A stretch of 64,000 nucleotides of DNA. Origin: Corallococcus coralloides DSM 2259 (lineage in GTDB: Bacteria; Myxococcota; Myxococcia; Myxococcales; Myxococcaceae). Position numbers and translations under genes: made by a program. The stretch lies in assembly GCF_000255295.1 (NCBI RefSeq), contig NC_017030.1:62001-126000 (forward strand), read 5' to 3'. Below, piece after piece: positions 16,634 through 25,242 of this stretch. Below the pieces are notes generated by a model. It was not told where the DNA came from. It saw nothing but the letters and a program-made list of their open reading frames with translations, and did no database searches. Within the stretch, counting starts at the first letter, position 1; each line of letters begins with the position of its first letter.

Positions 16634-17973
16634 TGCCAGAGTCCCTTCGACACGTTCTCGATGGCCCGCAGCCCGAAGTCGCGCTGGGCCTCGTACGACT
16701 GGGTGCTCAACCATTGCCGCACGGTCAAGCCGCCTGAGCCCGTGAGGTTACGCCGGATCGAGGAATAGAACTGGCTGACGCGGGCATGCACTCCTTTGTC
16801 CAGCGGGATGACGTTCTCGGTGTTGTGAAGCGCCTGGGGACCGAACCGCTGCACGTTGCCCGGGGTCTGCTCGACGATGTGGTGCCACTCCTTGCCAGGA
16901 CCCGCCGGGCCCAGGGCCTTCTTGAAGCCGCTGAACGAGCCCCAGCCCCTGGGCGCACCCACAGGGGGCGTAGGTCCACCGCCATTGGCGGCCATGGCCA
17001 CCGCGCCAGGCGCGAGCGCGACCGTCACGGTCCCGGCGCTCACCGCCACCGTCTCCACGGATCCGACCGCCGCGAACCGCAAGCTCAGCTGGGACTCCGC
17101 CTGCACCGTCGCCAGGGCGGCTCCAGGGAGCCGAGGGACCTTCGCGGCCAACCCTGGGGCCGTGGAGCCGATCGCCGCCGTGGCCAGCAGGGCGAATGCG
17201 CGCGCCGCGTTGCGGCCCATGACCTTTCCGTAGCGCTCGCCCGCCTCGCGCAGTGCGCCGAACGTGGTGGCCCGATCCGCGGCTTCCACCAACTGCTTGA
17301 AGCCCACGATGAGGTTCCAGAAGGTGTCGACGCCCACGTAGGCGATGAGCGTGGCGGTCATCACCGCCGCGAGCCCCTTGGAGAAGGGTTCGGGTACCGC
17401 GAGCAGGACCATGTACGTGGTCCAGGTCCAAAGGACCGTCGTCAGCATGGCCTGGGGATCGGCCATGTCCTTGAAGGCATCCAGCATTTCCTCCAGCACG
17501 GCCCCCTGAGCGAGCGCCATGGCCAGGGCGTAGCGCCCGTCCCCGTTGACCGTAGGGCCCTCCAGCAGCAGACGCAGACAGTCACCAGGCCTGCCCGTGC
17601 GCTCGCACCAGCGCAGGTAGGCGCGCGTCAGCTCCACATCCGCACTGGAGGCATCGCCTTCCAGGTGCTCATCCGGCCCCAGTGGCGTGATGCGGCGGCT
17701 GCGCGGGTCATAGAGATACGAACCACTGCGCGGCTCCACCTGCCACAGTCGTCGTGCCTCTTCCTGGGGCCGCGAGGCCGGACGCACGGCTCGGGCCAGG
17801 ACCGCGACGGCTTCTTCGAAGTCCTCCTCGTCCACTTCCACCGGCGTGCCGCCTGCGGAGGGTGTGACCACAATGGGTGCACCCCTGCCTGTTTCCAGAC
17901 GCACCGACCGCGTGACACCGCCACAGCCCGTCAGCAGCACGACCACGAGCGGAATCAACCCCCAGCGTCGCAT
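16630..17973 (-). CDS. SitA-like lipoprotein toxin with WHH/HNH-type nuclease tip
   Basis: 447 residues. The signal MRRWGLIPLVVVLLTGC ends in a lipobox at Cys17, and GAGGA precedes the ATG by 7 bases. Residues 20-330 are homologous to the toxin at 11254-12579: FEEAV, YLRWCERTGRPGDCLRLL, VPEPFSKG, AYVGV, DRATTF and AVAMA are shared. The C-terminal end (about 355-447) is unrelated to that toxin and contains EWHHIVEQ (His364/365) and LHNTENVIPL, as in WHH-type HNH/endonuclease VII toxins. It is followed by an immunity gene overlapping by ATGA. A lipid-anchored, kin-discrimination toxin delivered by outer membrane exchange is inferred from the plan shared with known SitA proteins. Confidence 0.87.
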   Translation of the reverse strand: MRRWGLIPLVVVLLTGCGGVTRSVRLETGRGAPIVVTPSAGGTPVEVDEEDFEEAVAVLARAVRPASRPQEEARRLWQVEPRSGSYLYDPRSRRITPLGPDEHLEGDASSADVELTRAYLRWCERTGRPGDCLRLLLEGPTVNGDGRYALAMALAQGAVLEEMLDAFKDMADPQAMLTTVLWTWTTYMVLLAVPEPFSKGLAAVMTATLIAYVGVDTFWNLIVGFKQLVEAADRATTFGALREAGERYGKVMGRNAARAFALLATAAIGSTAPGLAAKVPRLPGAALATVQAESQLSLRFAAVGSVETVAVSAGTVTVALAPGAVAMAANGGGPTPPVGAPRGWGSFSGFKKALGPAGPGKEWHHIVEQTPGNVQRFGPQALHNTENVIPLDKGVHARVSQFYSSIRRNLTGSGGLTVRQWLSTQSYEAQRDFGLRAIENVSKGLWQ

Positions 17974-18070
17974 GCGAATGTCCTCTCTGGAGACTGAGAC
18001 GCTCCGTGAGAGTCATTTGAGCATGCAATGGCAGACGAATGCAGAGGGCATGCTCCGCGCGCAGCCCACC

Positions 18071-19189
18071 TCAATGCGCGGCGGCAGGCTCCCCAGGAAG
18101 CGCCTCTGAACGGCTCACCTCGAGGTCGCTCTCCGAGCGGATGATGACCCAGCGCGCCTGCGGCGACACGCGCAGGGCCACCACGTTCGGCGCCAGGCGG
18201 CGCATCTCCGGCTTGTAGGGCATCACCGCGGACGGATGCGGTTTCGGTTGGCCCCCAGACGCGCGATTCATCAGCGCGAGGACCTTCACCGTGGGGCGCT
18301 CCGGCGTTGGAGCAGGATGCAGCGTGGGCGGTGGCACGCGCGGAGGACTCCGCGGCAGCGCGGGCAGGCCCAACGCCACACCCGGCAGGGGCTTCTGGGG
18401 CACGCTCCTTCCCACAGTGACGGGCGCGATGCCCGGAGGCGTATTCCCTCCCCGCTGCGCGGCCCCCGCCGCCGGCTCCCCGAAGGCGGCCATCGACACG
18501 ATGACCTTCGGCAGCGGTGCAGCCTCCGGCGCACGCTGCGCCCCCGCCGCCACATGCGCCATGGAACGCGACATCGTCTCCGTCGCCGAATCCAGCGCGG
18601 GCGTCACGGTCGGTATGGCAGGCCGCGGATGGGACAGCACCGCCTGCCGTCCCGGCCCCGGCATCGCGCCCGGTGTCCCACGGACGTTCACCGGCGTGAT
18701 GGACGGCGCCACCGGAAGACTCCGCGGCGCGGCCGGCTCCTGCGTGGCGCTGAGCAGGATGGGCGGCGGCACGCTGCGCATCCGTCCGGGCGGCGGCGTT
18801 GGCGGCGGCAGCCGGTCGAAACGGTAGAGCTCCTCGTCCTCCAGGGCCGTCGGCGTCACCGCGCCCTGACCCATCCGCGCCAGTTCCTGCTGCAACGTCG
18901 GGTCGCGCGGATCCAACTCCAGCGCTGCCTTCAGGGCGCCCCGCGCGCGGGACTCACAACCCAGTGACAACAGCACTTTCGCGGCTTTGCGGTACGCGAC
19001 AATCGCTTGCTCCTTCTGCCCCGCGCGGCGGCAGGCCTCCGCCAGCCGGACGCGCACATTCGCGTCGCGCGGCAGCAACTTCACGAGCTGCGCGTACGTT
19101 TCCACGCACTGCGCATACCTCCCCCGCTGGTACAGCGCATGGGCGGCTTCCTTCAACTCCCGCAGCTTCATCGACTCGCGCTCGCTCAT
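18071..19189 (-). CDS. TPR protein with long Pro-rich tail
   Basis: 372 residues from ATG 19189, chosen because GGAG lies just upstream and the protein then begins directly with the helical repeat region. Residues about 8-115 are three tetratricopeptide-like repeats (AAHALYQRGRYAQCVETYAQL, AEACRRAGQKEQAIVAYRKA, ALKAALELDPRDPTLQQEL). The next 200 residues are Pro/Ala-rich and probably disordered. The C-terminal 40 residues are again ordered-looking (VVALRVSPQARWVIIRSES). A scaffold role is likely; no signal peptide is seen. It is divergent from the gene at 19515. Confidence 0.82.
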   Translation of the reverse strand: MSERESMKLRELKEAAHALYQRGRYAQCVETYAQLVKLLPRDANVRVRLAEACRRAGQKEQAIVAYRKAAKVLLSLGCESRARGALKAALELDPRDPTLQQELARMGQGAVTPTALEDEELYRFDRLPPPTPPPGRMRSVPPPILLSATQEPAAPRSLPVAPSITPVNVRGTPGAMPGPGRQAVLSHPRPAIPTVTPALDSATETMSRSMAHVAAGAQRAPEAAPLPKVIVSMAAFGEPAAGAAQRGGNTPPGIAPVTVGRSVPQKPLPGVALGLPALPRSPPRVPPPTLHPAPTPERPTVKVLALMNRASGGQPKPHPSAVMPYKPEMRRLAPNVVALRVSPQARWVIIRSESDLEVSRSEALPGEPAAAH

Positions 19190-19514
19190 GGGGGTCTCCG
19201 CGTCGGTGTCGCTCCCCTGAGCTAGCAGGCGACGTGCCGCGCTCCCGTGACGCGCGCTCGCGTTCACTGCCTCGCCCCCACCGCGCCCCCAGGCTGGAAA
19301 CCCTGTCATCCACCCGGCGGACCCCAAGGCAATCCACCGTGTCCCCGTGCACGCTGTCCGCTGAAGGACCCGGCAGGAACCCTGTAGAAATGGGAACCAC
19401 GCTGTAACAACGTCAGTGTCCGCAGCGCGGGGGCTCTCGGGAGACGTCGGATGCCCACGCATGGGACATTGGGGCAACTCCGGACTCCGCCGGAGTCACC
19501 CGGAGGTCGCATCC
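19190..19514. other. Divergent intergenic region
   Basis: About 325 bp separate the TPR gene and the pilus-domain gene and must carry both promoters. A somewhat AT-richer stretch occurs around 19380-19410 (CTGTAGAAATGGG, GCTGTAACAACG), but no convincing box pair, hairpin or RNA gene was recognised. Confidence 0.4.
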
Positions 19515-19841
19515 ATGGCTTCACGCTTCGTGGTCCTGACGTTGGGAACCCTGCTGCTCAGCACCCTGCCCGCGGGGGCAAGGGAGCCTGCCGCTCGCGC
19601 TGGGGACTCGAAGGAGCTTCCTGCCGCGGACGAGACGCTCACCCTGAAGAAGGGCGCGAAGCAGGTGCTGACGGTGCAGGGGATGAGCCGCGTGGCGCTG
19701 GGCGACCCGTCCATCGCGGACGTGAAGACGACCGGGAAGGACGGGGTGGAGGTCTCCGCGCTGGCGAAGGGGACGACCACGCTCATCATCTGGGGCGCTG
19801 ACGGCAAGCGCCGCACGTACCGCATCGTGGTGGACGGCTAG
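19515..19841 (+). CDS. Secreted pilus/secretin N-terminal-domain protein
   Basis: 108 residues from ATG 19515 with GGAGG about 9 bases upstream. A Sec signal peptide ends near PAGA. The mature part is a single T2SS/T3SS pilus-assembly N-terminal domain as found at the start of CpaC/RcpA secretins: KGAKQVLTVQGMSRVALGD, then IADVKTT, then ALAKGTTTLIIWG and a final RTYRIVV. In secretins this domain packs in the periplasm; here it occurs alone, without a secretin barrel. Stand-alone copies are common in myxobacteria. The exact role is unknown. Confidence 0.85.
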   Translation: MASRFVVLTLGTLLLSTLPAGAREPAARAGDSKELPAADETLTLKKGAKQVLTVQGMSRVALGDPSIADVKTTGKDGVEVSALAKGTTTLIIWGADGKRRTYRIVVDG

Positions 19842-19862
19842 CGTCCCCCGCGAGTCGGCCGC

Positions 19863-20315
19863 TCACGGCTCCGACAGCAGGAACAGCGCGTGCGAGCTGG
19901 CGATGGGCCGCGTGCGGTCGTCCTGCCAGGCCTCCACGCGCACGTTGGCCACGCGCCGCCCCTGCCGCGTGATGAACGCCCGCGCGAAGGTGTCCTGCGC
20001 CTTGCCCGAGCGCAGGAAGTCCACCGTGGTGGAGATGACCTTGGGCACGCGCTCGGTGTCCGTCTGGAGCAGCAGCTCGAAGATGGCGCTCGACTCCAGC
20101 AGCGCCCCCAGCGTGCCGCCGTGCAGCGCGGGCAGGATGCTGTTGCCAATGAGGTGCGGCGCGTAGCGCATGCGGCAGAGCATCTCGCCGGCCAGGTTCT
20201 CCACGCCAATGCCCATGAAGCGCGTGTAGGGGATGGCGTCCGTGAGGCGGTGGTACTCGCGCGACTGGCGCACCTGACGCACCAGGTCCGCGAGGGGAAG
20301 CGAAGGCGTGCTCAT
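19863..20315 (-). CDS. PaaI-family thioesterase, second of a coupled pair
   Basis: 150 residues of hot-dog thioesterase type. The motif region NSILPALHGGTLGALLESSA matches the PaaI/DUF4442-like active-site helix, and DRTRPIASSHALFLL forms the last strands. The ATG shares one base with the stop of the upstream thioesterase gene (TGATG), so translation is coupled. It probably hydrolyses an acyl-CoA; the pair may form a heteromer. Confidence 0.85.
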   Translation of the reverse strand: MSTPSLPLADLVRQVRQSREYHRLTDAIPYTRFMGIGVENLAGEMLCRMRYAPHLIGNSILPALHGGTLGALLESSAIFELLLQTDTERVPKVISTTVDFLRSGKAQDTFARAFITRQGRRVANVRVEAWQDDRTRPIASSHALFLLSEP

Positions 20316-20764
20316 CAGCTCTCCACCCGCATGAAGGTGCCCTGCGACGAGGCCACCGGCGTCGCCGGGTCGCCCTGGTGCACCAGCGCGCGCACGAAGG
20401 CGACCATGCGGGTGACCTTGTAGCACTCGGCCTGTGCGGTCAGCGGCAGGCCCGGACGCGCGGGGCGCAGGTAGTCGATTCGCAGGTCCAGCGTGACGAT
20501 GGCCGCGAACGCGTTCAGCGCCGCCATCACCGCCGTGCCGCTCGCCGCGTCGATGAGCGTGGTCACCGCGCCGCCCGCCACCACCCCCGTCTCCGGGTTG
20601 CCGACGAGCACGTCCGCGTAGGGCATCACCACCGTCGCGTCCGTGGTGCCCACCGCTTCCAGCCGCAACTGGAGCGCGTGGTTGTGGGGCACCGCCTCGG
20701 TGAACAGCACGCCCAACTTCTCGCGCCGCTCCTCCGGGTCCGTGGGAAGACTGAAGTCCGACAT
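20315..20764 (-). CDS. PaaI-family thioesterase, first of a coupled pair
   Basis: 149 residues from ATG 20764. Longer upstream starts exist in frame but would overlap the divergent promoter and lack a plausible N-terminus. The core VVAGGAVTTLIDAASGTAVM carries the hot-dog helix with its conserved Asp, and LRIDYLRPARPG is the usual beta-strand of PaaI proteins. It is transcribed with the next gene through a one-base TGATG overlap. Substrate is unknown. It lies divergent from the propeller-amidohydrolase gene. Confidence 0.85.
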   Translation of the reverse strand: MSDFSLPTDPEERREKLGVLFTEAVPHNHALQLRLEAVGTTDATVVMPYADVLVGNPETGVVAGGAVTTLIDAASGTAVMAALNAFAAIVTLDLRIDYLRPARPGLPLTAQAECYKVTRMVAFVRALVHQGDPATPVASSQGTFMRVES

Positions 20765-20924
20765 GGGCTGGATGCAGTAGCAGATTCGGAACGCGCCGGG
20801 GGAACGCACCGCGGCACGCCGCGCCCAGGAACACGCCTGCCCGTCCGCGAGTTCACGGGCGCCCTGCGAGCCCGCGCATCCTGGCAGGATGCCGCGCCCC
20901 GCGTCTTCCCCGAGGACACTTCCG

Positions 20925-23900
20925 GTGAACCGACCCCTCTCCTCCCTCTGCTTCGCACTGCTCGTCCCAGGCATGCTCCTGGCGGCGCAGCCCCTGCCCC
21001 GGCCCGCGAGTGCACCCGAGCCCGCACCGCCAGGGCAGGGTGAAGCGCCTCCGCAGGAACCGCCCAAGCCGCCCGCGCCCAAGGACACCGCGCGCGAGGC
21101 CGCCCGGGCGAGCGAGGGCGACGGTGGCACCCTGGCCCCCGTCGTCACCCCGGAGCAGCCGGACGCGAAGAAGGACGAGTGGAAGGTGGACGCGCCTCCG
21201 GGCGTGGCCAGCAGCCAGGTGCCCATCGACGTGCGCGAGGGCACGTGGATGAACGTGGACGTGAGCCCGCGCGGGGACGAGCTCCTCTTCGACCTGCTGG
21301 GAGACATCTACGCGCTGCCCATCGCGGGCGGCGAGGCTCGCGCGCTGACGTCTGGCGCCGCGTGGGACATGCAGCCGCGCTACAGCCCGGATGGGAAGTC
21401 CATCGCGTTCACCAGCGACCGGGGCGGCGGGGACAACGTCTGGGTGATGGACCGCGACGGCAAGAACCCGCGCGCGGTGACGCAGGAGAAGTTCCGCCTG
21501 CTCAACAGCCCGGCGTGGAGTCCGGACGGCCAGTTCCTGGTGGCGCGAAAGCACTTCACCGGCCGGCGCTCGCTGGGCGCGGGCGAGGTGTGGATGTACC
21601 ACCGCGCGGGCGGCGAAGGCGTGAAGCTCACCGAGCGCGCCAACGACCAGAAGGACCTGGGCGAGCCCGCGTTCTCCCCGGACGGCCGCTATGTCTACTT
21701 CAGCCAGGACGTCACGCCGGGGAAGTCCTTCGAGTACGACAAGGACCCGAACAAGGAGCTCTACGCCATCCAGCGGCTGGACCTGGACACGAAGGAGGTG
21801 GAGCCCTTCGTCACCGGCCCGGGTGGCTCCATCCGGCCCACGCCGTCGCCGGACGGCAAGCAGCTGGCGTTCGTGCGGCGGGTGCGCGGCAAGAGCGTGC
21901 TGTACGTGACGGACGTGAAGTCCGGGGCGGAGCGGCCGCTGTATGTCGGGCTCGACCGGGACATGCAGGAGACGTGGGCCATCCACGGCGTGTCCCCGGT
22001 GATGGCGTGGACGCCGGACAACAAGTCGCTGGTGTTCTGGGCGGGCGGGACGCTGCACCGCGTCGAGGTGGCGACGAAGAAGGTGACGCCCATCCCCTTC
22101 CACGTGAAGGGCACGCGCACGGTGTTCGCGGCGGTGAAGGGCGCGCGGCCCGTGGCGCCGGACCGCTTCGACGTGAAGATGCTGCGCTGGATGCAGGTGT
22201 CACCGGATGGCAAGAGGCTGGTGTACCAGGCGCTGGGCAAGCTGTACGTGAAGGAGCTGCCGTCGGGGACGCCTCGGCGGCTGACGCGGCAGAACGAGCA
22301 CCTGGAGTTCCATCCGTCGTTCTCGCGGGACGGGCGCTCCATCGTCTACACGACGTGGGACGACGACGCGCTGGGCGCGGTGCGCATGGTGTCGGCGACG
22401 GGCGGCGAGGGCCGCGTGGTGACGACGCAGCCGGGCTTCTACGTGGAGCCCTCGCTCAGTCCTGACGGCAAGTGGGTGGTGTACCGGACGACGGGCGACG
22501 GCTACCTGATGCCAGGCACGTGGAGCCGGGAGACGGGGCTGTTCGTGGTGCCGTCCACCGGTGGAGGCGTGGCGCGCAAGCTGACGCGGGATGGGGAGCA
22601 GCCGCACTTCGGCGCGAAGTCGGACCGCGTGTACTTCCTGCACGTGGAGTCCAAGGACGTGGAGGACGTGCGCACGCTGCGCAGCATCGGGCTGGACGGT
22701 GGCGAGCCGCGCACGCACCTGACGAGCGGGGGCGCGCTGGAGATGCGCGTGTCGCCGGACGACAAGTGGGTGGCCTTCCGCGAGGACTTCAACGCGTACG
22801 TGACGCCCTTCGTGCGCGGCGCGAAGGAGGCGCGGGTGGGGCCGTCCACCAAGGCGATGCCGGTGACGCAGGTGAGCCGTGACGCGGGCGAATACCTGCA
22901 CTGGTCTGGCGCGGACGCGCGGCTGTCGCTGCACTGGGCGCTGGGGTCCAAGCTCTACACGCGGGCGCTGAAGAACGCGTTCACGTTCATGGACGGCGCG
23001 CCCAAGACGCTGCCTCCGCCGGAGGTGGACGGGGTGGACGTGGCGTTCTCCCAGAAGTCGGACGTGCCGGAGGGGACGCTGGCGCTGGTGGGCGGGCGGA
23101 TTGTCACGATGAAGGGCGAGCAGGTGGTGGAGGAGGGCGTGGTGGTGGTGAAGGGCAACCGCATCGTGGCGCTGGGCCCGGTGGGGAAGGTGAACGTGCC
23201 CGCGTCCGCGAAGATCGTGGACGTGAAGGGCAAGACGTTGATGCCGGGCCTGATTGACGTGCACTGGCACGGGGCCATGGGCGTGGACGGGCTGATGCCG
23301 GAGCAGAGCTGGGTGCAGGCGGCGTCGCTGGCGTTCGGCGTGACGACGCTGCACGACCCGTCCAACCACTCGGAGACCATCTTCGCCGCGAGCGAGCTGG
23401 GCAAGGCGGGGATGCTGACGTCGCCGCGCATCTTCTCCACGGGCACCATCCTGTACGGGGCGGCGAGCGCGGACGCGCACGTCGAAATCGACACGCTGGA
23501 TGATGCGCGCCGGCACCTGCGGCGGATGAAGGCGTTGGGCGCGTTCAGCGTGAAGAGCTACAACCAGCCCCGGCGCGACCAGCGGCAGAAGGTGCTCCAG
23601 GCGGCGCGCGAGCTGGACATGCTGGTGGTGCCCGAGGGCGGCTCGCTGCTCCAGCACAACCTGACCATGGTGGTGGACGGGCACACGGGGCTGGAGCACT
23701 CGCTGCCGGTGGCGCGCATCTACGACGACGTGCGCCAGCTCTGGAAGGGCACGCAGGTGGGCTACACGCCGACGCTGGGCGTGGCCTACGGCGGGCTCAT
23801 GGGGGAGAACTACTGGTACCAGAAGACGAACGTCTGGGAGGACACGCGACTCTTGTCGTTCGTGCCCCGGCGCGTGGTGGACGGGCGTTCGCGTCGCCGC

Positions 23901-24368
23901 GTGATGATTCCGGACGAGGAGTTCAACCACCAGAACGTGGCCCGTGTGGCGAAGGAGCTGAACGACCTGGGCGTGAGCGTGCAGTTGGGCGCGCACGGTC
24001 AGCGTGAAGGCCTGGCGGCGCACTGGGAGCTGGCGATGTTCGTGCAGGGCGGCATGTCGCCGATGCAGGCCTTGCGCGCGGGCACGCTCAACGGCGCGCG
24101 CCACCTGGGCATGGACAAGGACCTGGGCTCGCTGGAGGTGGGGAAGTTGGCGGACCTGGTGGTGCTGGACAGGAACCCGCTGGAGGACATCTCCAACAGC
24201 CGCACGGTGCGCTACACGATGGTGAACGGCCGGCTGTACGACGCGAACACGCTGAACGAAGTGGGCACGCGGCAGCGCACGCGCGCGAAGTTCTACTTCG
24301 AGAAGGACGGCAACGAGGGCTGGAGCCCCCGCGCCACCACGCACGCCACGGAGCAGGTCTGCGATTAG
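20925..24368 (+). CDS. Secreted beta-propeller / amidohydrolase fusion
   Basis: 1147 residues from GTG 20925, chosen because GAGGA lies 8 bases upstream and the signal peptide then starts at once (NRPLSSLCFALLVPGM). An ATG at 20889 in frame has its purine stretch too close. A Pro-rich linker (about 25-80) is followed by TolB/PD40-like repeats to about residue 690, many with SPDGK or SPDGR. From about 725 an amidohydrolase domain begins: GGRIVTM, KTLMPGLIDVHWHG (metal His780 and His782), QLGAHGQREG and GKLADLVVLDRNP. Such fusions act in the periplasm and are often annotated as amidohydrolases or Xaa-Pro-type peptidases. The reaction cannot be fixed from sequence. Confidence 0.9.
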   Translation: MNRPLSSLCFALLVPGMLLAAQPLPRPASAPEPAPPGQGEAPPQEPPKPPAPKDTAREAARASEGDGGTLAPVVTPEQPDAKKDEWKVDAPPGVASSQVPIDVREGTWMNVDVSPRGDELLFDLLGDIYALPIAGGEARALTSGAAWDMQPRYSPDGKSIAFTSDRGGGDNVWVMDRDGKNPRAVTQEKFRLLNSPAWSPDGQFLVARKHFTGRRSLGAGEVWMYHRAGGEGVKLTERANDQKDLGEPAFSPDGRYVYFSQDVTPGKSFEYDKDPNKELYAIQRLDLDTKEVEPFVTGPGGSIRPTPSPDGKQLAFVRRVRGKSVLYVTDVKSGAERPLYVGLDRDMQETWAIHGVSPVMAWTPDNKSLVFWAGGTLHRVEVATKKVTPIPFHVKGTRTVFAAVKGARPVAPDRFDVKMLRWMQVSPDGKRLVYQALGKLYVKELPSGTPRRLTRQNEHLEFHPSFSRDGRSIVYTTWDDDALGAVRMVSATGGEGRVVTTQPGFYVEPSLSPDGKWVVYRTTGDGYLMPGTWSRETGLFVVPSTGGGVARKLTRDGEQPHFGAKSDRVYFLHVESKDVEDVRTLRSIGLDGGEPRTHLTSGGALEMRVSPDDKWVAFREDFNAYVTPFVRGAKEARVGPSTKAMPVTQVSRDAGEYLHWSGADARLSLHWALGSKLYTRALKNAFTFMDGAPKTLPPPEVDGVDVAFSQKSDVPEGTLALVGGRIVTMKGEQVVEEGVVVVKGNRIVALGPVGKVNVPASAKIVDVKGKTLMPGLIDVHWHGAMGVDGLMPEQSWVQAASLAFGVTTLHDPSNHSETIFAASELGKAGMLTSPRIFSTGTILYGAASADAHVEIDTLDDARRHLRRMKALGAFSVKSYNQPRRDQRQKVLQAARELDMLVVPEGGSLLQHNLTMVVDGHTGLEHSLPVARIYDDVRQLWKGTQVGYTPTLGVAYGGLMGENYWYQKTNVWEDTRLLSFVPRRVVDGRSRRRVMIPDEEFNHQNVARVAKELNDLGVSVQLGAHGQREGLAAHWELAMFVQGGMSPMQALRAGTLNGARHLGMDKDLGSLEVGKLADLVVLDRNPLEDISNSRTVRYTMVNGRLYDANTLNEVGTRQRTRAKFYFEKDGNEGWSPRATTHATEQVCD

Positions 24369-24379
24369 GCGTCGTACTC

Positions 24380-24786
24380 GTGTTGTGTGGAGCGCTCGCG
24401 GGCTGCGCAGGCGGCCCGCGACAGCTCCGGCAGTCCATTGGCCCGGGGCCTGGGCCGGGCTGTGTCAGCACCGTGGATTGCCAATGCAAGAGCGGCTCGG
24501 CGGCGGCTTGCGAGCAGGTGGAGATGATGAAGCCGCCTCGGAGGCCCAACCCGTTTCCGCCTCCTGGGACGACGGAGGAATCCCGTGAGATGGAAACCGA
24601 ACGCGACCGGGAAATCTGTGCTGAGCACTACCTTCGCTGTGTCGACGCGGGTGGAGACCGCAAGTCCGGACGGGTCGAGGCGAGAGCCGGTGCGCATCCT
24701 GCCGGGCCTACTGTGCGGCTCATGGCTTCTGGCCTGAGGCCATCTACACCTGGAATGGGAGGCCGCTCGAATGCATGGGAAAATAA
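24380..24786 (+). pseudogene. Frameshifted small lipoprotein toxin-like gene
   Basis: The first frame reads a lipoprotein signal (LCGALAGC), a short Pro-rich stretch, and EICAEHYLRCVDAGGDRKSGRVE. A base appears to be missing near 24680. After it the coherent reading moves to another frame, SRCASCRAYCAAHGFWPEA, and ends at TAA 24784-24786. The joined protein would have paired Cys motifs and a GFWP tail, as in several myxobacterial lipoprotein toxin-like families. Restoring one G would give VEGESRC. The start is uncertain: GTG 24380 is the first standard start, while a CTG at 24359 would give a better signal. True pseudogene, programmed frameshift and sequence error are all possible. Confidence 0.6.
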
Positions 24787-25238
24787 GGAAGGCTTTCGAG
24801 GATCCGTCCTTCCGCGATCCGGACTGGCGTGCCTTCATCGAGGACATCGAAGAGACAGGCGAGCTTGCCCCAAGAGACTGGCCACGCTTCCGCGCCGGCC
24901 TCAAACAAGTGGAGCGGCGTCATGAGGGTCAGGTGCCTCCAGCTGCGCTTCGCCGGTATCTCGCCAAGATGACGTTCATGTGCGCCGCGCATTGGGGGCA
25001 GACCCCACGGATCGTAAGAGGCGCCCTGCGTGCGTACCTGAAGCATCCGGTGGACACCCGGATGTACTCCTACACGGCCGCGGAGTACTGGCAGTGGGCG
25101 TTCAAGGTCTCTCCCGCGGACCTGCCCGCCGCGGAGGCCATGCTCGCGGAGGTCCGCGAGTACCTGCCATCCCTGGACGACCACGAGCGCCGCAACACGG
25201 AAGGCCTGCTGGCCTTCCTGGAGCGCCAGCGCGGCTGA
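24771..25238 (+). CDS. Putative immunity protein beside frameshifted toxin gene
   Basis: 155 residues starting MHGKIRKAFEDPSF. The ATG lies 16 bases inside the end of the repaired frame of the gene before it, so the two were probably translated as a coupled pair. The protein is soluble and mostly helical, with Trp-rich segments (DPDWRAFI, AAEYWQWAFKV) and no signal peptide. The family was not recognised. Its position is that of an antidote gene, and its intact frame fits an orphan immunity gene kept after toxin loss. It converges on the large histidine kinase with only 4 bp between stops. Confidence 0.72.
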   Translation: MHGKIRKAFEDPSFRDPDWRAFIEDIEETGELAPRDWPRFRAGLKQVERRHEGQVPPAALRRYLAKMTFMCAAHWGQTPRIVRGALRAYLKHPVDTRMYSYTAAEYWQWAFKVSPADLPAAEAMLAEVREYLPSLDDHERRNTEGLLAFLERQRG

Positions 25239-25242
25239 CCCC

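Noticed and set aside
22200-24344. A 714-residue open frame opposite the propeller-amidohydrolase gene
   Set aside because: His- and Arg-rich without any recognisable domain, and the plus-strand gene is well supported by metal motifs.
24380-24925. A single 181-residue protein in the first frame of the small lipoprotein gene
   Set aside because: After about 24680 this frame becomes Arg/Pro-rich and overlaps the next gene deeply, while another frame gives a Cys/Trp-rich coherent end.
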